Shown: positions 43,053 to 53,294, counted from the stretch's first letter. The stretch is DNA of 64,000 nucleotides from Streptomyces sp. NBC_01460 (GCF_036227405.1 NZ_CP109473.1:3038001-3102000); one strand, 5' to 3'. Program-made: numbers and translations. The notes: generated by a model not told the origin, from the letters alone.

Positions 43053-44669
43053 ATGCAGCAGGCACCGGTCCTGGTGAGTGCGGCCGATCCCGCCTCGGAG
43101 GCCTGGCAGGCCAACGAGGCGGCGCATCACGCGCTCGCCGAGGAGCTGCGCACGCGGCTCTCCACGGCACGGCTCGGCGGGGGTGAGAAGGCCCGCGCCC
43201 GGCATGTGGCGCGCGGCAAGCTGCTGCCCCGGGAGCGGGTGGACACCCTGCTCGACCCGGGCTCGCCCTTCCTGGAGCTGGCACCGCTCGCGGCCGAGGG
43301 GCTGTACGGGGGCGCCGCGCCGGCGGCCGGGGTGATCGCCGGGATCGGGCGGGTCAGTGGCCGGGAGTGCGTGATCGTCGCCAACGACGCGACCGTCAAG
43401 GGCGGCACCTACTACCCGATGACGGTGAAGAAGCACCTCCGCGCCCAGGAGGTGGCGCTGGAGAACCGGCTGCCCTGCCTGTACCTGGTGGACTCGGGGG
43501 GCGCGTTCCTCCCGATGCAGGACGAGGTGTTCCCCGACCGGGACCACTTCGGGCGGATCTTCTACAACCAGGCCCGGATGTCCGGCGCCGGCATCCCGCA
43601 GATCGCCGCAGTGCTCGGCTCCTGCACGGCGGGCGGTGCGTACGTCCCGGCGATGAGCGACGAGGCCGTCATCGTGCGGAACCAGGGCACGATCTTCCTG
43701 GGCGGCCCGCCGCTGGTGAAGGCCGCCACCGGTGAGGTCGTCACGGCGGAGGAGCTGGGCGGCGGGGAGGTCCACTCCCGTACGTCCGGGGTGACCGACC
43801 ACCTCGCCGAGGACGACGCGCACGCGCTGCGGATCGTGCGGAACATCGTCGCGACACTCCCGGACCGCGGCCCGCTCCCCTGGTCGGTGGAGCCCGCCGA
43901 GGAGCCGAAGGCCGACCCGGCGGGTCTGTACGGCGCGGTGCCGGTCGATTCGCGTACGCCCTACGACGTGCGGGAGGTCATCGCCCGGGTGGTGGACGGC
44001 TCCCGCTTCCAGGAGTTCAAGGCGGAGTACGGCCAGACCCTGATCACGGGCTTCGCCCGCATCCACGGCCACCCCGTCGGTGTCGTCGCCAACAACGGCA
44101 TCCTGTTCTCGGAGTCCGCCCAGAAGGGCGCCCACTTCATCGAGCTGTGCGACCAGCGCGGCATCCCGCTGGTATTCCTCCAGAACATCTCCGGCTTCAT
44201 GGTCGGACGGGACTACGAGGCCGGCGGCATCGCCAAGCACGGCGCCAAGATGGTGACGGCCGTGGCGTGCACGAGGGTGCCCAAGCTGACGGTCGTCGTC
44301 GGCGGCTCGTACGGCGCGGGGAACTACTCGATGTGCGGCCGGGCCTATTCACCGCGGTTCCTGTGGATGTGGCCGAACGCCAAGATCTCGGTGATGGGCG
44401 GCGAGCAGGCCGCCTCCGTGCTGGCCACCGTCAAGCGGGACCAGATCGAGGGCCGGGGCGAGGAGTGGCCCGCCGAGGAGGAGGAGGCCTTCAAGGCTCC
44501 GGTCCGCGCGCAGTACGAGCAGCAGGGCAGCGCCTACTACGCCACCGCCCGGCTCTGGGACGACGGCGTGATCGACCCGACGGAGACCCGGCAGGTGCTG
44601 GGACTCGCCCTGACCGCGTGTGCCAACGCCCCGCTGGGCGAGCCCAGTTTCGGCGTCTTCCGGATGTGA
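43053..44669 (+). CDS. liuB: Methylcrotonyl-CoA carboxylase, beta (carboxyltransferase) subunit
   Basis: 538 residues. Two crotonase-type carboxyltransferase halves. The signature run [40 protein letters not shown] and [20 protein letters not shown] is that of methylcrotonyl-CoA carboxylase rather than acetyl- or propionyl-CoA carboxylase. It moves a carboxyl group from biotin to 3-methylcrotonyl-CoA, forming 3-methylglutaconyl-CoA in leucine breakdown. It starts the operon behind the TetR operators and is followed at 14 bases by the biotin-bearing alpha subunit. Function is clear from the operon partners (HMG-CoA lyase, isovaleryl-CoA dehydrogenase). Confidence 0.93.
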   Translation: MQQAPVLVSAADPASEAWQANEAAHHALAEELRTRLSTARLGGGEKARARHVARGKLLPRERVDTLLDPGSPFLELAPLAAEGLYGGAAPAAGVIAGIGRVSGRECVIVANDATVKGGTYYPMTVKKHLRAQEVALENRLPCLYLVDSGGAFLPMQDEVFPDRDHFGRIFYNQARMSGAGIPQIAAVLGSCTAGGAYVPAMSDEAVIVRNQGTIFLGGPPLVKAATGEVVTAEELGGGEVHSRTSGVTDHLAEDDAHALRIVRNIVATLPDRGPLPWSVEPAEEPKADPAGLYGAVPVDSRTPYDVREVIARVVDGSRFQEFKAEYGQTLITGFARIHGHPVGVVANNGILFSESAQKGAHFIELCDQRGIPLVFLQNISGFMVGRDYEAGGIAKHGAKMVTAVACTRVPKLTVVVGGSYGAGNYSMCGRAYSPRFLWMWPNAKISVMGGEQAASVLATVKRDQIEGRGEEWPAEEEEAFKAPVRAQYEQQGSAYYATARLWDDGVIDPTETRQVLGLALTACANAPLGEPSFGVFRM

Positions 44670-44682
44670 TGTGAGGACCTCC

Positions 44683-46731
44683 ATGTTCAGCACTGTTCTG
44701 GTCGCCAACCGTGGCGAGATCGCGGTCCGGGTCATCCGGACCCTGCGCGAGCTCGGCGTGCGGTCGGTGGCCGTCTTCAGCGACGCCGACGCGGACGCCC
44801 GGCACGTACGGGAGGCCGACACGGCGGTACGGATCGGGCCCGCTCCCGCCGCGGAGAGCTACCTGTCCGTGGAGCGGCTGCTGGATGCCGCCCGCCGCAC
44901 GGGCGCCGAGGCCGTCCACCCCGGCTACGGCTTCCTCGCCGAGAACGCGGGCTTCGCCCGGGCCTGCGCGGAGGCGGGTCTCGTCTTCATCGGCCCGCCC
45001 GCCGAGGCGATCTCGCTGATGGGTGACAAGATCCGCGCCAAGGAGACCGTCGCCGCGGCGGGGGTCCCCGTCGTGCCCGGCTCCTCGGGGAGCGGACTCA
45101 CCGACGAGCAACTGGGCGTGGCCGCCAGGGAGATCGGCATGCCCGTCCTGCTGAAGCCCTCGGCGGGCGGTGGCGGCAAGGGCATGCGGCTGGTGCGCGA
45201 GGAGGCGCTGCTGGCCGACGAGATCGCGGCGGCCCGGCGTGAGGCACGCGCCTCCTTCGGCGACGACACCCTGCTGGTGGAGCGGTGGATCGACCGCCCC
45301 CGGCACATCGAGATCCAGGTCATGGCCGACGGGCACGGCAACGTCGTGCACCTCGGGGAGCGCGAGTGCTCGCTCCAGCGCCGCCACCAGAAGATCATCG
45401 AGGAGGCGCCGTCGGTCCTGCTCGACGAGCGGACCCGGGCCGCGATGGGCGAGGCGGCCGTGCAGGCGGCCAGGTCGTGCGGGTACGTGGGCGCGGGGAC
45501 GGTCGAGTTCATCGTCCCGGGCGACGCCCCCGCCTCGTACTGGTTCATGGAGATGAACACCCGTCTCCAGGTGGAGCACCCGGTCACCGAGCTGGTCACG
45601 GGGCTCGACCTGGTGGAGTGGCAGCTGCGGGTGGCCTCCGGTGAGCGCCTGCCGTACGCCCAGGCGGACATCACGCTGACCGGGCACGCCGTCGAGGCCC
45701 GGGTCTGCGCGGAGGACCCGGCGCGCGGGTTCCTGCCGTCCGGGGGCACGGTGCTCGCGCTGCACGAGCCGCAGGGCGGCGGGGCGCGGACGGACTCGGG
45801 CCTCAGCGAGGGCGTGCCCGTCGGCAGCACGTACGACCCGATGCTCTCGAAGGTCATCGCGTACGGCCCCGACCGGCCCACGGCGCTGCGCCGGCTGCGG
45901 GCGGCCCTGGCGGAGACGGTGGTGCTGGGCGTCCCGACCAACGCCGGGTTCCTGCGGCGGCTGCTGGCCCATCCGGCGGTGGCCGCCGGCGAGCTGGACA
46001 CCGGCCTCGTGGAGCGCGAGGCGGAGGGCCTGGTGCCGGACGGGGTCCCGGAGGAGGTGTACGCGGCGGCGGCGCTGCTGCGGCAGCCGCCCCCGGCACC
46101 CGCGGCCGACTGGGTCGATCCGTTCTCCGTGCCCAGCGGCTGGCGGCTCGGCGGCACGCCCGCGGAGACCTTCCACCACTTCCGCGTACCGGGCCACGAC
46201 CCGGTGCGGGTGGGACTGCGTACGGGCGCGGGGGGCACCGCCTCGCTGACGTTCGGCCACGCGGGCGACCGCGAGGAGGCGGCGGACGCGTGCGGGCCCG
46301 TGCCCTCACTGCCCGGTGCGAGGCCGTCCCGGCTCGTCGAGACGTCCGGACCCCGCGTCGTCCTCGAAGTCGACGGGGTGACCCACACGTTCAGCAGGGC
46401 GGCCTCCCGGGACGGCGTCTGGCTCGGCCGGGACGGTGACACCTGGCACGTCCAGGACCACGACCCGGTGGAGGCGTCCCTCAGCGGCGCGGCGCGCTCC
46501 GGCGCGGACACGCTCGCCGCCCCCATGCCCGGGACGGTCACGGTGGTGAAGGTGGCCGTCGGGGACGAGGTCGTCGCCGGTCAGAGCCTGCTGGTCGTCG
46601 AGGCGATGAAGATGGAGCACGTCATCTCCGCCCCGCACGCCGGCACCGTCACCGAGCTGGACGTCACCGCCGGCACCACGGTCGCCATGGACCAGATCCT
46701 GGCCGTGGTGGCCCCGAGGGAGGAAGCGTGA
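44683..46731 (+). CDS. liuD: Methylcrotonyl-CoA carboxylase, alpha (biotin-carrying) subunit
   Basis: 682 residues from the ATG at 44683 (GAGGACC upstream). Biotin carboxylase domain (1-445): [31 protein letters not shown] loop, [15 protein letters not shown]-terminal biotinyl domain ends with the lipoyl-like [20 protein letters not shown], with the biotin lysine in EAMKMEH. It carboxylates its biotin with bicarbonate and ATP, then hands it to the beta subunit. Overlaps the HMG-CoA lyase start by four bases (GTGA). Confidence 0.95.
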   Translation: MFSTVLVANRGEIAVRVIRTLRELGVRSVAVFSDADADARHVREADTAVRIGPAPAAESYLSVERLLDAARRTGAEAVHPGYGFLAENAGFARACAEAGLVFIGPPAEAISLMGDKIRAKETVAAAGVPVVPGSSGSGLTDEQLGVAAREIGMPVLLKPSAGGGGKGMRLVREEALLADEIAAARREARASFGDDTLLVERWIDRPRHIEIQVMADGHGNVVHLGERECSLQRRHQKIIEEAPSVLLDERTRAAMGEAAVQAARSCGYVGAGTVEFIVPGDAPASYWFMEMNTRLQVEHPVTELVTGLDLVEWQLRVASGERLPYAQADITLTGHAVEARVCAEDPARGFLPSGGTVLALHEPQGGGARTDSGLSEGVPVGSTYDPMLSKVIAYGPDRPTALRRLRAALAETVVLGVPTNAGFLRRLLAHPAVAAGELDTGLVEREAEGLVPDGVPEEVYAAAALLRQPPPAPAADWVDPFSVPSGWRLGGTPAETFHHFRVPGHDPVRVGLRTGAGGTASLTFGHAGDREEAADACGPVPSLPGARPSRLVETSGPRVVLEVDGVTHTFSRAASRDGVWLGRDGDTWHVQDHDPVEASLSGAARSGADTLAAPMPGTVTVVKVAVGDEVVAGQSLLVVEAMKMEHVISAPHAGTVTELDVTAGTTVAMDQILAVVAPREEA

Positions 46732-47678
46732 CCGACACCGGACTGCCCATGACGGTGCCCGCGCCGGGGCTGCCCGCCCGGGTCCGGATCCACGAGGTCG
46801 GCGCGCGCGACGGACTGCAGAACGAGAAGACCGTCGTACCGACCGAGGTGAAGGCCGAGTTCATCCGCAGGCTCGCGGAGGCCGGGCTCACCACGATCGA
46901 GGCGACCAGCTTCGTGCACCCGAAGTGGGTGCCCCAGCTGGCGGACGCCGAGCAGCTCTTCCCGCTGGTCGGGGACATCGCGGACGTCGGGGATGTGGCG
47001 CTGCCCGTCCTCGTGCCGAACGAGCGCGGGCTGGACCGGGCGCTCGCGCTCGGTGCCCGCCGGATCGCCGTGTTCGGTTCGGCGACCGAGACGTTCGCCG
47101 CCCGCAACCTCAACCGCACGGTGGACGAGTCGCTCGCCATGTTCGAGCCGGTCGTGGCCCGCGCCAAGGACGCCGGGGTGCATGTGCGCGGCTATCTGTC
47201 CATGTGCTTCGGCGACCCGTGGGAGGGCGCCGTGCCCGTCGCGCAGGTCGTCCGGGTCGCGAAGGCGCTGATGGACCTCGGCTGCGACGAGCTCTCGCTC
47301 GGCGACACGATCGGCGTCGCCACCCCCGGCCATGTCGGGCGGCTGCTCTCCGGGCTGAACGAGGAGGGCGTGCGCACCGGCACCATCGGGGTGCACTTCC
47401 ACGACACCTACGGCCAGGCGCTCTCCAACACCCTGGCCGCGCTCCAGCACGGGGTGACGACGGTGGACTCCTCGGCGGGCGGCCTCGGCGGCTGCCCGTA
47501 CGCGAAGAGCGCGACCGGAAATCTCGCCACCGAGGATCTCGTGTGGATGCTCGACGGCCTCGGTGTCGACACCGGGGTCGATCTCGGCGCACTCACCGCC
47601 ACAAGCGTGTGGATGGCCGAACAGCTGGGCCGCCCGAGCCCGTCCCGTACCGTCCGCGCGCTGTCCCACAAGGAGTGA
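46728..47678 (+). CDS. hmgL: Hydroxymethylglutaryl-CoA lyase
   Basis: 316 residues from a GTG coupled to the carboxylase. TIM-barrel lyase with [20 protein letters not shown] (metal-binding RDGLQ), [20 protein letters not shown], the [10 protein letters not shown] metal-site His pair and [18 protein letters not shown] with the catalytic Cys in GGCPYA. It splits HMG-CoA into acetoacetate and acetyl-CoA, the last step of the leucine route. The dehydrogenase follows at 7 bases. Confidence 0.95.
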   Translation: MTDTGLPMTVPAPGLPARVRIHEVGARDGLQNEKTVVPTEVKAEFIRRLAEAGLTTIEATSFVHPKWVPQLADAEQLFPLVGDIADVGDVALPVLVPNERGLDRALALGARRIAVFGSATETFAARNLNRTVDESLAMFEPVVARAKDAGVHVRGYLSMCFGDPWEGAVPVAQVVRVAKALMDLGCDELSLGDTIGVATPGHVGRLLSGLNEEGVRTGTIGVHFHDTYGQALSNTLAALQHGVTTVDSSAGGLGGCPYAKSATGNLATEDLVWMLDGLGVDTGVDLGALTATSVWMAEQLGRPSPSRTVRALSHKE

Positions 47679-47685
47679 AGCACCC

Positions 47686-48852
47686 ATGTCCCTTGACCAC
47701 CGGCTGACCGCCGAACACGAGGAACTGCGCCGCACCGTCGAGGAGTTCGCCCACGATGTGATCGCCCCGAAGATCGGCGACTTCTACGAGCGCCACGAGT
47801 TCCCGTACGAGATCGTGCGGGAGATGGGGCGGATGGGCCTGTTCGGCCTGCCCTTCCCGGAGGAGTACGGCGGCATGGGAGGCGACTACCTCGCCCTCGG
47901 GATCGCCCTGGAGGAGCTGGCCCGCGTCGACTCGTCCGTGGCGATCACCCTGGAGGCAGGGGTCTCGCTCGGCGCCATGCCGGTCTTCCGCTTCGGGACC
48001 GAGGAGCAGAAGCGGCGGTGGCTGCCGAAGCTCTGCGCGGGCGAGGCGCTCGGCGCGTTCGGCCTGACGGAGCCGGACGGCGGCTCGGACGCGGGCGGCA
48101 CCCGGACGACGGCCGTGCTGGACGAGGCCACCGGTGAGTGGGTGATCAACGGGTCGAAGTGCTTCATCACCAACTCAGGTACGGACATCACGGAGCTGGT
48201 GACGGTGACGGCGGTCACCGGCCGCAAGGAGGACGGCGCCCCGCGCATCTCCGCGATCATCGTCCCGTCCGGCACCCCCGGCTTCACGGTCGCCGCCCCG
48301 TACTCCAAGGTCGGGTGGAACGCCTCGGACACCCGTGAGCTCTCCTTCTCCGACGTCCGCGTCCCGAAGGAGAACCTCCTGGGCGAGGAGGGCCGCGGGT
48401 ACGCCCAGTTCCTCCGGATCCTGGACGAGGGGCGGATCGCCATCTCCGCGCTGTCGACGGGCCTCGCGCAGGGCTGTGTGGACGAGTCGCTGAAGTACGC
48501 GAAGGAGCGCCACGCCTTCGGGAAGCCGATCGGCGCCAACCAGGCCATCCAGTTCAAGATCGCCGACATGGAGACGCGGGCGCACATGGCCCGGATCGGC
48601 TGGCGCGACGCGGCCTCCCGGCTGGTGGCGGGCGAGCCCTTCAAGAAGGAGGCGGCCATCGCGAAGCTCTACTCCTCGACGGTGGCGGTGGACAACGCCC
48701 GCGAGGCGACGCAGATCCACGGCGGCTACGGCTTCATGAACGAGTACCCGGTGGCACGGATGTGGCGCGACTCCAAGATCCTGGAGATCGGCGAGGGCAC
48801 GAGCGAGGTGCAGCGGATGCTGATCGCCCGGGAGCTGGGGATGGACGCCTGA
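47686..48852 (+). CDS. acdH: Isovaleryl-CoA-type acyl-CoA dehydrogenase
   Basis: 388 residues from the ATG at 47686 (AAGGAG upstream). FAD-dependent acyl-CoA dehydrogenase fold: GLPFPEEYGGMGGDYLALGI, AFGLTEPDGGSDAGGTRTTA and the terminal IGEGTSEVQRMLIARELG. Position in the operon says it converts isovaleryl-CoA to 3-methylcrotonyl-CoA, feeding the carboxylase. The name acdH follows the Streptomyces gene for branched-chain acyl-CoA dehydrogenase next to des, and is by position and similarity. The methylglutaconyl-CoA hydratase of the pathway is not in this operon. Confidence 0.9.
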   Translation: MSLDHRLTAEHEELRRTVEEFAHDVIAPKIGDFYERHEFPYEIVREMGRMGLFGLPFPEEYGGMGGDYLALGIALEELARVDSSVAITLEAGVSLGAMPVFRFGTEEQKRRWLPKLCAGEALGAFGLTEPDGGSDAGGTRTTAVLDEATGEWVINGSKCFITNSGTDITELVTVTAVTGRKEDGAPRISAIIVPSGTPGFTVAAPYSKVGWNASDTRELSFSDVRVPKENLLGEEGRGYAQFLRILDEGRIAISALSTGLAQGCVDESLKYAKERHAFGKPIGANQAIQFKIADMETRAHMARIGWRDAASRLVAGEPFKKEAAIAKLYSSTVAVDNAREATQIHGGYGFMNEYPVARMWRDSKILEIGEGTSEVQRMLIARELGMDA

Positions 48853-48871
48853 GACACCGAGGGCCGCGGCG

Positions 48872-48899
48872 ATAGATACTCCCGATCAGGCGTATATAT
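48872..48899. promoter_or_regulatory. Inverted repeat upstream of vapBC
   Basis: ATAGATAC (48872-48879) and GTATATAT (48892-48899) are inverted with a 12-base spacer and one mismatch, in an AT-rich patch 23 bases before the VapB start. It probably serves both as promoter and as the operator for VapBC autoregulation. Confidence 0.45.
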
Positions 48900-48922
48900 C
48901 CATCGGCCCCAGGAGGTCCACC

Positions 48923-49141
48923 ATGACGAAGACCCTCGTGGATGTGGACGACCAGATGCCGGCGTTCGCCCAGCAGCAGCTCGGCACCTCGACCAAGCGG
49001 GAGACGATCAACCGAGCACTGACCATAGCTGCCACGGTCAGTGCGGACGACCGGGCCCGGGCCTTGCGCCGGCTGCAGGACAACGCGGACCAGTTCCTGG
49101 ACTTCGACGTCCTGGAGGAACGGGAGCGGTCAGGGCTGTGA
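48923..49141 (+). CDS. vapB: VapB-type antitoxin
   Basis: 72 residues, ATG preceded by AGGAGG. A short beta strand (MTKTLVDVDDQMPAFAQQQL) and helices (GTSTKRETINRALTIAATVS) make the ribbon-helix-helix DNA-binding part; the C-terminal FLDFDVLEERERSGL binds the toxin. It neutralises the PIN toxin and represses the pair through the AT-rich repeat upstream. Overlaps the toxin GTG by four bases. Confidence 0.85.
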   Translation: MTKTLVDVDDQMPAFAQQQLGTSTKRETINRALTIAATVSADDRARALRRLQDNADQFLDFDVLEERERSGL

Positions 49142-49548
49142 GCTGTCTCGCCGACACATCGGCCGTCCGGCGACTGCTCCGGCGCCAGGTGGGAGAGCCA
49201 TGGCCGAGGCGCGTCGCCCAAGGCCTCGTGTCGCTCTGCCCGCCCGTGGAGTCCGAGCTCATGCCGGCCTTGCGGGCGGACCGGGACCACGAACCGTTCT
49301 TCACCGTGCTCGGCCAGACTTTCGGATGGGTTCCCGCCCTCGAAGACCCCTGGCCGAGGATCATCGAAGTACAGCGAGAGCTCGTGAGGATCGGCCACCA
49401 CCGGGGCCCCTCGCCCATCGACATCCTCGTCGCTCTCACAGCCCGACAGCACCGGCTCACCGTGCTGCACGTGGACGACGACTTCAGCGCGATCGCAAAG
49501 GTGTGCCCGGACATCGACATGCTGCGCCTGCAGCCGGTCACCGGCTGA
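49138..49548 (+). CDS. vapC: VapC-type PIN-domain toxin
   Basis: 136 residues from a GTG coupled to VapB. PIN-domain acidic residues: Asp near residue 6 (CLADTSAVRRLLR), Glu in VESELMPAL, Asp in SPIDILVALTA and Asp in HVDDDFSAI, giving the four-acid metal site. VapC toxins cut RNA, usually tRNA or rRNA, when released from VapB. The pair stands between leucine catabolism and siderophore genes and looks like a small insertion, although its base composition is that of the host. Confidence 0.88.
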   Translation: MSCLADTSAVRRLLRRQVGEPWPRRVAQGLVSLCPPVESELMPALRADRDHEPFFTVLGQTFGWVPALEDPWPRIIEVQRELVRIGHHRGPSPIDILVALTARQHRLTVLHVDDDFSAIAKVCPDIDMLRLQPVTG

Positions 49549-49565
49549 GCCCGAACGTTCGCGAC

Positions 49566-49599
49566 AGCCGCCTTCCCTGGTCACGGGAGGGCGGCTTTT
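49566..49599 (+). terminator. Terminator after vapC
   Basis: AGCCGCCTTCCC (49566-49577) pairs with GGGAGGGCGGCT (49585-49596) over 12 bases with one G-T wobble, then TTTT at 49596-49599. It closes the vapBC unit and separates it from the iron-regulated genes. Confidence 0.75.
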
Positions 49600-49654
49600 C
49601 GCAGCTCAGGTAACGGATCGGCCGCTCCCCCTTGCCCTCCCGGCCTGCGACATG

Positions 49655-49673
49655 TGAGGTTAGGCTAGCCTTC
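49655..49673 (+). promoter_or_regulatory. Iron box (DmdR/IdeR-type) upstream of desE
   Basis: TGAGGTTAGGCTAGCCTTC matches 15 of 19 positions of the iron-box consensus TTAGGTTAGGCTAACCTAA. It lies 51 bases before the start of desE, where an iron-loaded repressor would block transcription. The core GGTTAGGCTA is intact; the outer bases vary. Confidence 0.7.
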
Positions 49674-49723
49674 CTTTGAATCGTCAGCGGGCGCCCTCGG
49701 CGCGTACGAAAGCAGACACACTC

Positions 49724-50752
49724 ATGCCCCACCTCCGGACCAGCTCACTCTCCCGCCGCGGCCTGCTGGCCGCCGGTGGCGCCGTCGGTCTCGGTGCCGT
49801 CCTCGCGGCCTGCGGCGACGGCGACGAGAAGGGCTCCACCTCGGGTTCGGGTGCGGAGAAATCCGGCCCCTGGTCCTTCAAGGACGACCGCGGGCAGACG
49901 GCGAAGGCCGACTCCGTGCCGAAGAACATCGTCGCGTTCGTGGGTGTCGCCGCCGCGCTCCACGACTACGGCGTCGAGGTGAAGGGCGTCTTCGGCCCGA
50001 CGAAGACCTCCGACGGCAAGGCCGATGTGCAGGCCGGTGACCTCGACATCAGCAAGGTCGAGGTGCTCGGCAACGTCTGGGGCGAGTTCAACGTCGAGAA
50101 GTACGCCGGTCTGGCGCCGGAGCTCCTCGTCACCGCCATGTGGGAGAAGGACGCCCTCTGGTACGTGCCGGACCAGTCCAAGGGCAAGATCCTCGCGCTG
50201 GCCCCGAGCGTCGCCCTGTGGGCCGCGCAGACCACGGTCCCGAAGGCCATCCAGCGCCACGAGGACCTGGCCGCCTCCCTCGGCGCCGACGTCAAGGCGA
50301 AGAAGGTCACCGACGCCAAGGCCGCCTTCGAGAAGGCCGCGGCCCGGCTGCGCGCCGCCGCGAAGTCGCAGCCGAACATCAAGGTCCTGGTGGGCTCGGC
50401 CAGTCAGGACCTGTTCTACGTCTCGCTCGCCAAGATGTCCGCCGACACCCTGTACTTCCAGGAGCTCGGTGTGCAGTTCATCGAGCCGAAGGTCAACGAG
50501 GCCGGCTTCTTCGAGGAGCTGAGCTGGGAGAACGTCGACAAGTACGACGCGGACATCATCATGATGGACAACCGCTCCTCGGCCCTGCAGCCCGACGCGC
50601 TGACCTCCAAGCCGACCTGGGCGAAGCTGCCGGCCGTCAAGGCGGGCCAGGTCATACCGCGTACGACGGAGCCCATCTACTCGTACGACAAGTGCGCGCC
50701 GATCCTCGACGCCCTCGCCGAGGCCATCGAGAAGGCCAAGAAGGTCGGCTGA
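49724..50752 (+). CDS. desE: Ferrioxamine-binding lipoprotein DesE
   Basis: 342 residues from the ATG at 49724. N-terminus SLSRRGLLAAGGAVGLGAVL with lipobox LAAC, a Tat-like twin arginine before it, so the protein is exported and lipid-anchored. The mature part is a siderophore-type periplasmic-binding domain (DRGQTAKADSVPKNIVAFVG, GLAPELLVTAMWEKDALWYV, RTTEPIYSYDKCAPILDALA). It presents ferric desferrioxamine to an ABC importer encoded elsewhere. Regulated by the iron box at 49655. Confidence 0.93.
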   Translation: MPHLRTSSLSRRGLLAAGGAVGLGAVLAACGDGDEKGSTSGSGAEKSGPWSFKDDRGQTAKADSVPKNIVAFVGVAAALHDYGVEVKGVFGPTKTSDGKADVQAGDLDISKVEVLGNVWGEFNVEKYAGLAPELLVTAMWEKDALWYVPDQSKGKILALAPSVALWAAQTTVPKAIQRHEDLAASLGADVKAKKVTDAKAAFEKAAARLRAAAKSQPNIKVLVGSASQDLFYVSLAKMSADTLYFQELGVQFIEPKVNEAGFFEELSWENVDKYDADIIMMDNRSSALQPDALTSKPTWAKLPAVKAGQVIPRTTEPIYSYDKCAPILDALAEAIEKAKKVG

Positions 50753-50758
50753 CGACCC

Positions 50759-50806
50759 GGGCCCGGCCCCTGGAGCACGTCTCCGGGGGCCGGGCCCGCC
50801 GTTTTT
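50759..50806 (+). terminator. Terminator between desE and the reductase gene
   Basis: GGGCCCGGCCCC (50759-50770) pairs perfectly with GGGGCCGGGCCC (50786-50797), followed by TTTTT at 50802-50806. It is a textbook intrinsic terminator yet only 27 bases before the next start, so the reductase gene may be read at a lower level than desE. Confidence 0.8.
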
Positions 50807-50832
50807 CCCGTCCCGGGGAGGAGACCCCTCGT

Positions 50833-51684
50833 ATGACGACCGCCACCGCACCCCCCGCCTCCCCCTTCCGCTTCTTCGGCCTGACGGTCCTGCGGACCGA
50901 ACGGCTGAGCCCCTCCATGCAACGGGTCACCTTCGGCGGGCCGGGGCTCGACGGCTTCGCGGCGGGGGGCCGGGACCAGAGCCTTTCGCTGTTCCTGCCG
51001 CACCCGGGCCAGCGCGAGCCCTTCGTCCCGGTGGCCGAGGACGGCACCTGGTTCGACGCGTGGCGCGCCGCCCCCGAGGACGTACGGGCCGTCATGCGCG
51101 CCTACACGGTCCGCGCGCAGCGCCGTGCCGACGACGGCTCGACCGAGATCGACATCGACTTCGCCCTGCACGAGGACGGCGGGCCCGCCTGCCGCTGGGC
51201 GGAGGCCGCCCGCCCCGGCCGGCTGCTCAAGGCGCTGGGCCCGGCCGTCGAGGACAACGCCTCGGTCCGCTTCCGCCCGCCCCAGGACACCGACTGGGTG
51301 CTGATCCGGGCCGACGAGACGGCGCTACCCGCGGCCTCGGCCGCCCTGGAGTGGCTTCCGGCCGGCACGAAGGCCCACGTCTGGCTGGAGGTCCCGGACG
51401 CGCGGGACCGCCTGGAGCTCCGCACGGAGGCCGACGTGACGGTCCACTGGCTGGTCCGCGGCCAGGGGGCGCCCCCGGCCGTGGAGGCCGTCCGCGCCGC
51501 CGAGCTTCCCGGGGGCGTCCCGTACGCCTGGATCGCCGGCGAGTCGTCGGAGGTGCGCGGGCTGCGCCGCCATCTCGTCCAGGAGCGGGGGTTCGACCGC
51601 AAGCGCGTCACCTTCGTCGGCTACTGGCGGCGCGGGATGAGCGAGGAACAGCTGAGGGAGGAAGCGGCGCGGGCGTCCGTGTGA
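50833..51684 (+). CDS. Siderophore-interacting protein (ViuB-type FAD ferric reductase)
   Basis: 283 residues from the ATG at 50833 with GGGGAGGAG upstream. SIP-family fold: FAD-binding barrel (RFFGLTVLRTERLSPSMQRV, MRAYTVRAQRRADDGSTEID) and a C-terminal NAD(P)H-type domain ending KRVTFVGYWRRGMSEEQLRE, the GYWRxG hallmark of SIP reductases. It reduces ferric siderophore in the cytoplasm so that iron is released. In S. coelicolor the equivalent gene also sits between desE and desA. Expression depends on readthrough of the terminator upstream or on a local promoter. Confidence 0.92.
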   Translation: MTTATAPPASPFRFFGLTVLRTERLSPSMQRVTFGGPGLDGFAAGGRDQSLSLFLPHPGQREPFVPVAEDGTWFDAWRAAPEDVRAVMRAYTVRAQRRADDGSTEIDIDFALHEDGGPACRWAEAARPGRLLKALGPAVEDNASVRFRPPQDTDWVLIRADETALPAASAALEWLPAGTKAHVWLEVPDARDRLELRTEADVTVHWLVRGQGAPPAVEAVRAAELPGGVPYAWIAGESSEVRGLRRHLVQERGFDRKRVTFVGYWRRGMSEEQLREEAARASV

Positions 51685-51750
51685 CGCATCCGCGCCGGTG
51701 TGTGGGGTTCCTGTGACGGTTCCCCCCGGGGGACGAGGAGCGCGATTTCA

Positions 51751-51769
51751 TTAGGTTAGGCTTACCTAA
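51751..51769 (+). promoter_or_regulatory. Iron box of the desABCD operon
   Basis: TTAGGTTAGGCTTACCTAA matches 18 of 19 consensus positions (one A/T change) and lies 77 bases before desA. It is a much stronger match than the desE site, suggesting that biosynthesis is the more tightly repressed of the two. Confidence 0.88.
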
Positions 51770-51845
51770 CTTAACCGTCGCGCCCTCGTCCCCCCTTCTC
51801 TGCCCGGAGGGCCGCGACGACGTCCCCACCCGGGAGGCCCCCCAC

Positions 51846-53294
51846 ATGCGTTCCCACCTGCTCAACCACACGACGGCGGAGGACTACCGTCGCTCCGTCA
51901 CCGCGGGAGTCGAACAGGTAGCAGCCACACTCGCCTCCACCGAGCAGCCGTTCAGCGGAATCGGCGTCGACGCCCTCACCCCCGTCGTCGACGCCATCGA
52001 CCTCGACCGGCCGCTCGGCGACACGGCTGCCGCCCTGGACGAGCTCGGCGAGGTCTACCTCCGCGACGCCGTGTACTTCCACCACCCCCGCTACCTCGCC
52101 CACCTCAACTGCCCCGTGGTCATCCCCGCGGTGGTCGGCGAGGCCGTGCTCTCCGCGGTCAACTCCTCGCTGGACACCTGGGACCAGAGTGCGGGCGGCA
52201 CCCTGATCGAGCGCCGGCTGATCAACTGGACGGCCGGCCGCATCGGCCTCGGCCCCGCCGCGGACGGTGTCTTCACCAGTGGAGGCACCCAGTCCAACCT
52301 CCAGGCCCTGCTGCTGGCGCGCGAAGAGGCCAAGCTCCGCCCGGAGGAGTTCACCCGGCTGCGGATCTTCACCTCCGAGTGCAGTCACTTCAGCGTCCAG
52401 AAGTCGGCGAAACTCCTCGGCCTGGGCCCGGACTCCGTCGTGTGCGTCCCCGTCGACCGCGAGAAGCGGATGCAGACCGTCGCACTGGCCGCCGCCCTCG
52501 AACGCTGCCTGGCCGAAGGGGGTGTGCCGATGGCCGTCGTCGCCACCGCGGGCACCACGGACTTCGGCTCCATCGACCCCCTGCCCGAGATCGCCGCGCT
52601 CTGCGAGGAGTACGCCGCCTGGATGCACGTGGACGCCGCCTACGGCTGCGGGCTGCTCGCCTCGCCGACCCGGCGCGGGCTCCTGGAGGGCATCGAGCGC
52701 GCCGACTCGGTCACCGTGGACTACCACAAGTCCTTCTTCCAGCCGGTGAGTTCGTCCGCCGTACTGGTCCGCGACCGGGCCACCCTGCGCCATGCGACGT
52801 ATCACGCGGAGTACCTCAACCCGGAGCGGACGGTCGAGGAGCGCATCCCCAACCAGGTGGACAAGTCCCTGCAGACGACCCGCAGGTTCGACGCCCTCAA
52901 GCTGTGGATGACGCTGCGCACCATGGGCGCGGACGGCATCGGGGAGCTGTTCGACGAGGTCTGCGAGCTCGCCGGCGAGGGCTGGCGGCTGCTGGCCGCC
53001 GACCCGCGCTACGACGTCGTCGTGGAGCCGCGGCTCTCCACCCTGGTCTTCCGCTACGTCCCCGCCCACGTCACGACGCCCGCCGACATCGACCGGGCAA
53101 ACCTGCACGCCCGCAAGGCGCTCTTCGCCTCGGGGGAGGCCGTGGTCGCCGGCACGGAGGTCGGCGGCCGCCAGTACCTCAAATTCACCCTGCTCAACCC
53201 CGAGACGACCGCGGCCGACATCACCGCCGTCCTCGATCTGATCGCCGGCCACGCCGAGCAGTACCTGGGAGAGTCCCTTGACCGCGCTTCCTGA
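51846..53294 (+). CDS. desA: Lysine decarboxylase DesA
   Basis: 482 residues. Group II PLP-dependent decarboxylase: [48 protein letters not shown] and the PLP lysine in [10 protein letters not shown]. It makes cadaverine from lysine, the first step of desferrioxamine synthesis. Start at ATG 51846 with CCCGGGAGG upstream. Overlaps the desB start by 17 bases. First gene of the iron-controlled operon. Confidence 0.96.
   Translation: MRSHLLNHTTAEDYRRSVTAGVEQVAATLASTEQPFSGIGVDALTPVVDAIDLDRPLGDTAAALDELGEVYLRDAVYFHHPRYLAHLNCPVVIPAVVGEAVLSAVNSSLDTWDQSAGGTLIERRLINWTAGRIGLGPAADGVFTSGGTQSNLQALLLAREEAKLRPEEFTRLRIFTSECSHFSVQKSAKLLGLGPDSVVCVPVDREKRMQTVALAAALERCLAEGGVPMAVVATAGTTDFGSIDPLPEIAALCEEYAAWMHVDAAYGCGLLASPTRRGLLEGIERADSVTVDYHKSFFQPVSSSAVLVRDRATLRHATYHAEYLNPERTVEERIPNQVDKSLQTTRRFDALKLWMTLRTMGADGIGELFDEVCELAGEGWRLLAADPRYDVVVEPRLSTLVFRYVPAHVTTPADIDRANLHARKALFASGEAVVAGTEVGGRQYLKFTLLNPETTAADITAVLDLIAGHAEQYLGESLDRAS

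Noticed and set aside
44491..46260. A 589-codon - strand frame opposite the carboxylase alpha gene
   Set aside because: Shadow of a gene with biotin carboxylase and biotin-carrier motifs.
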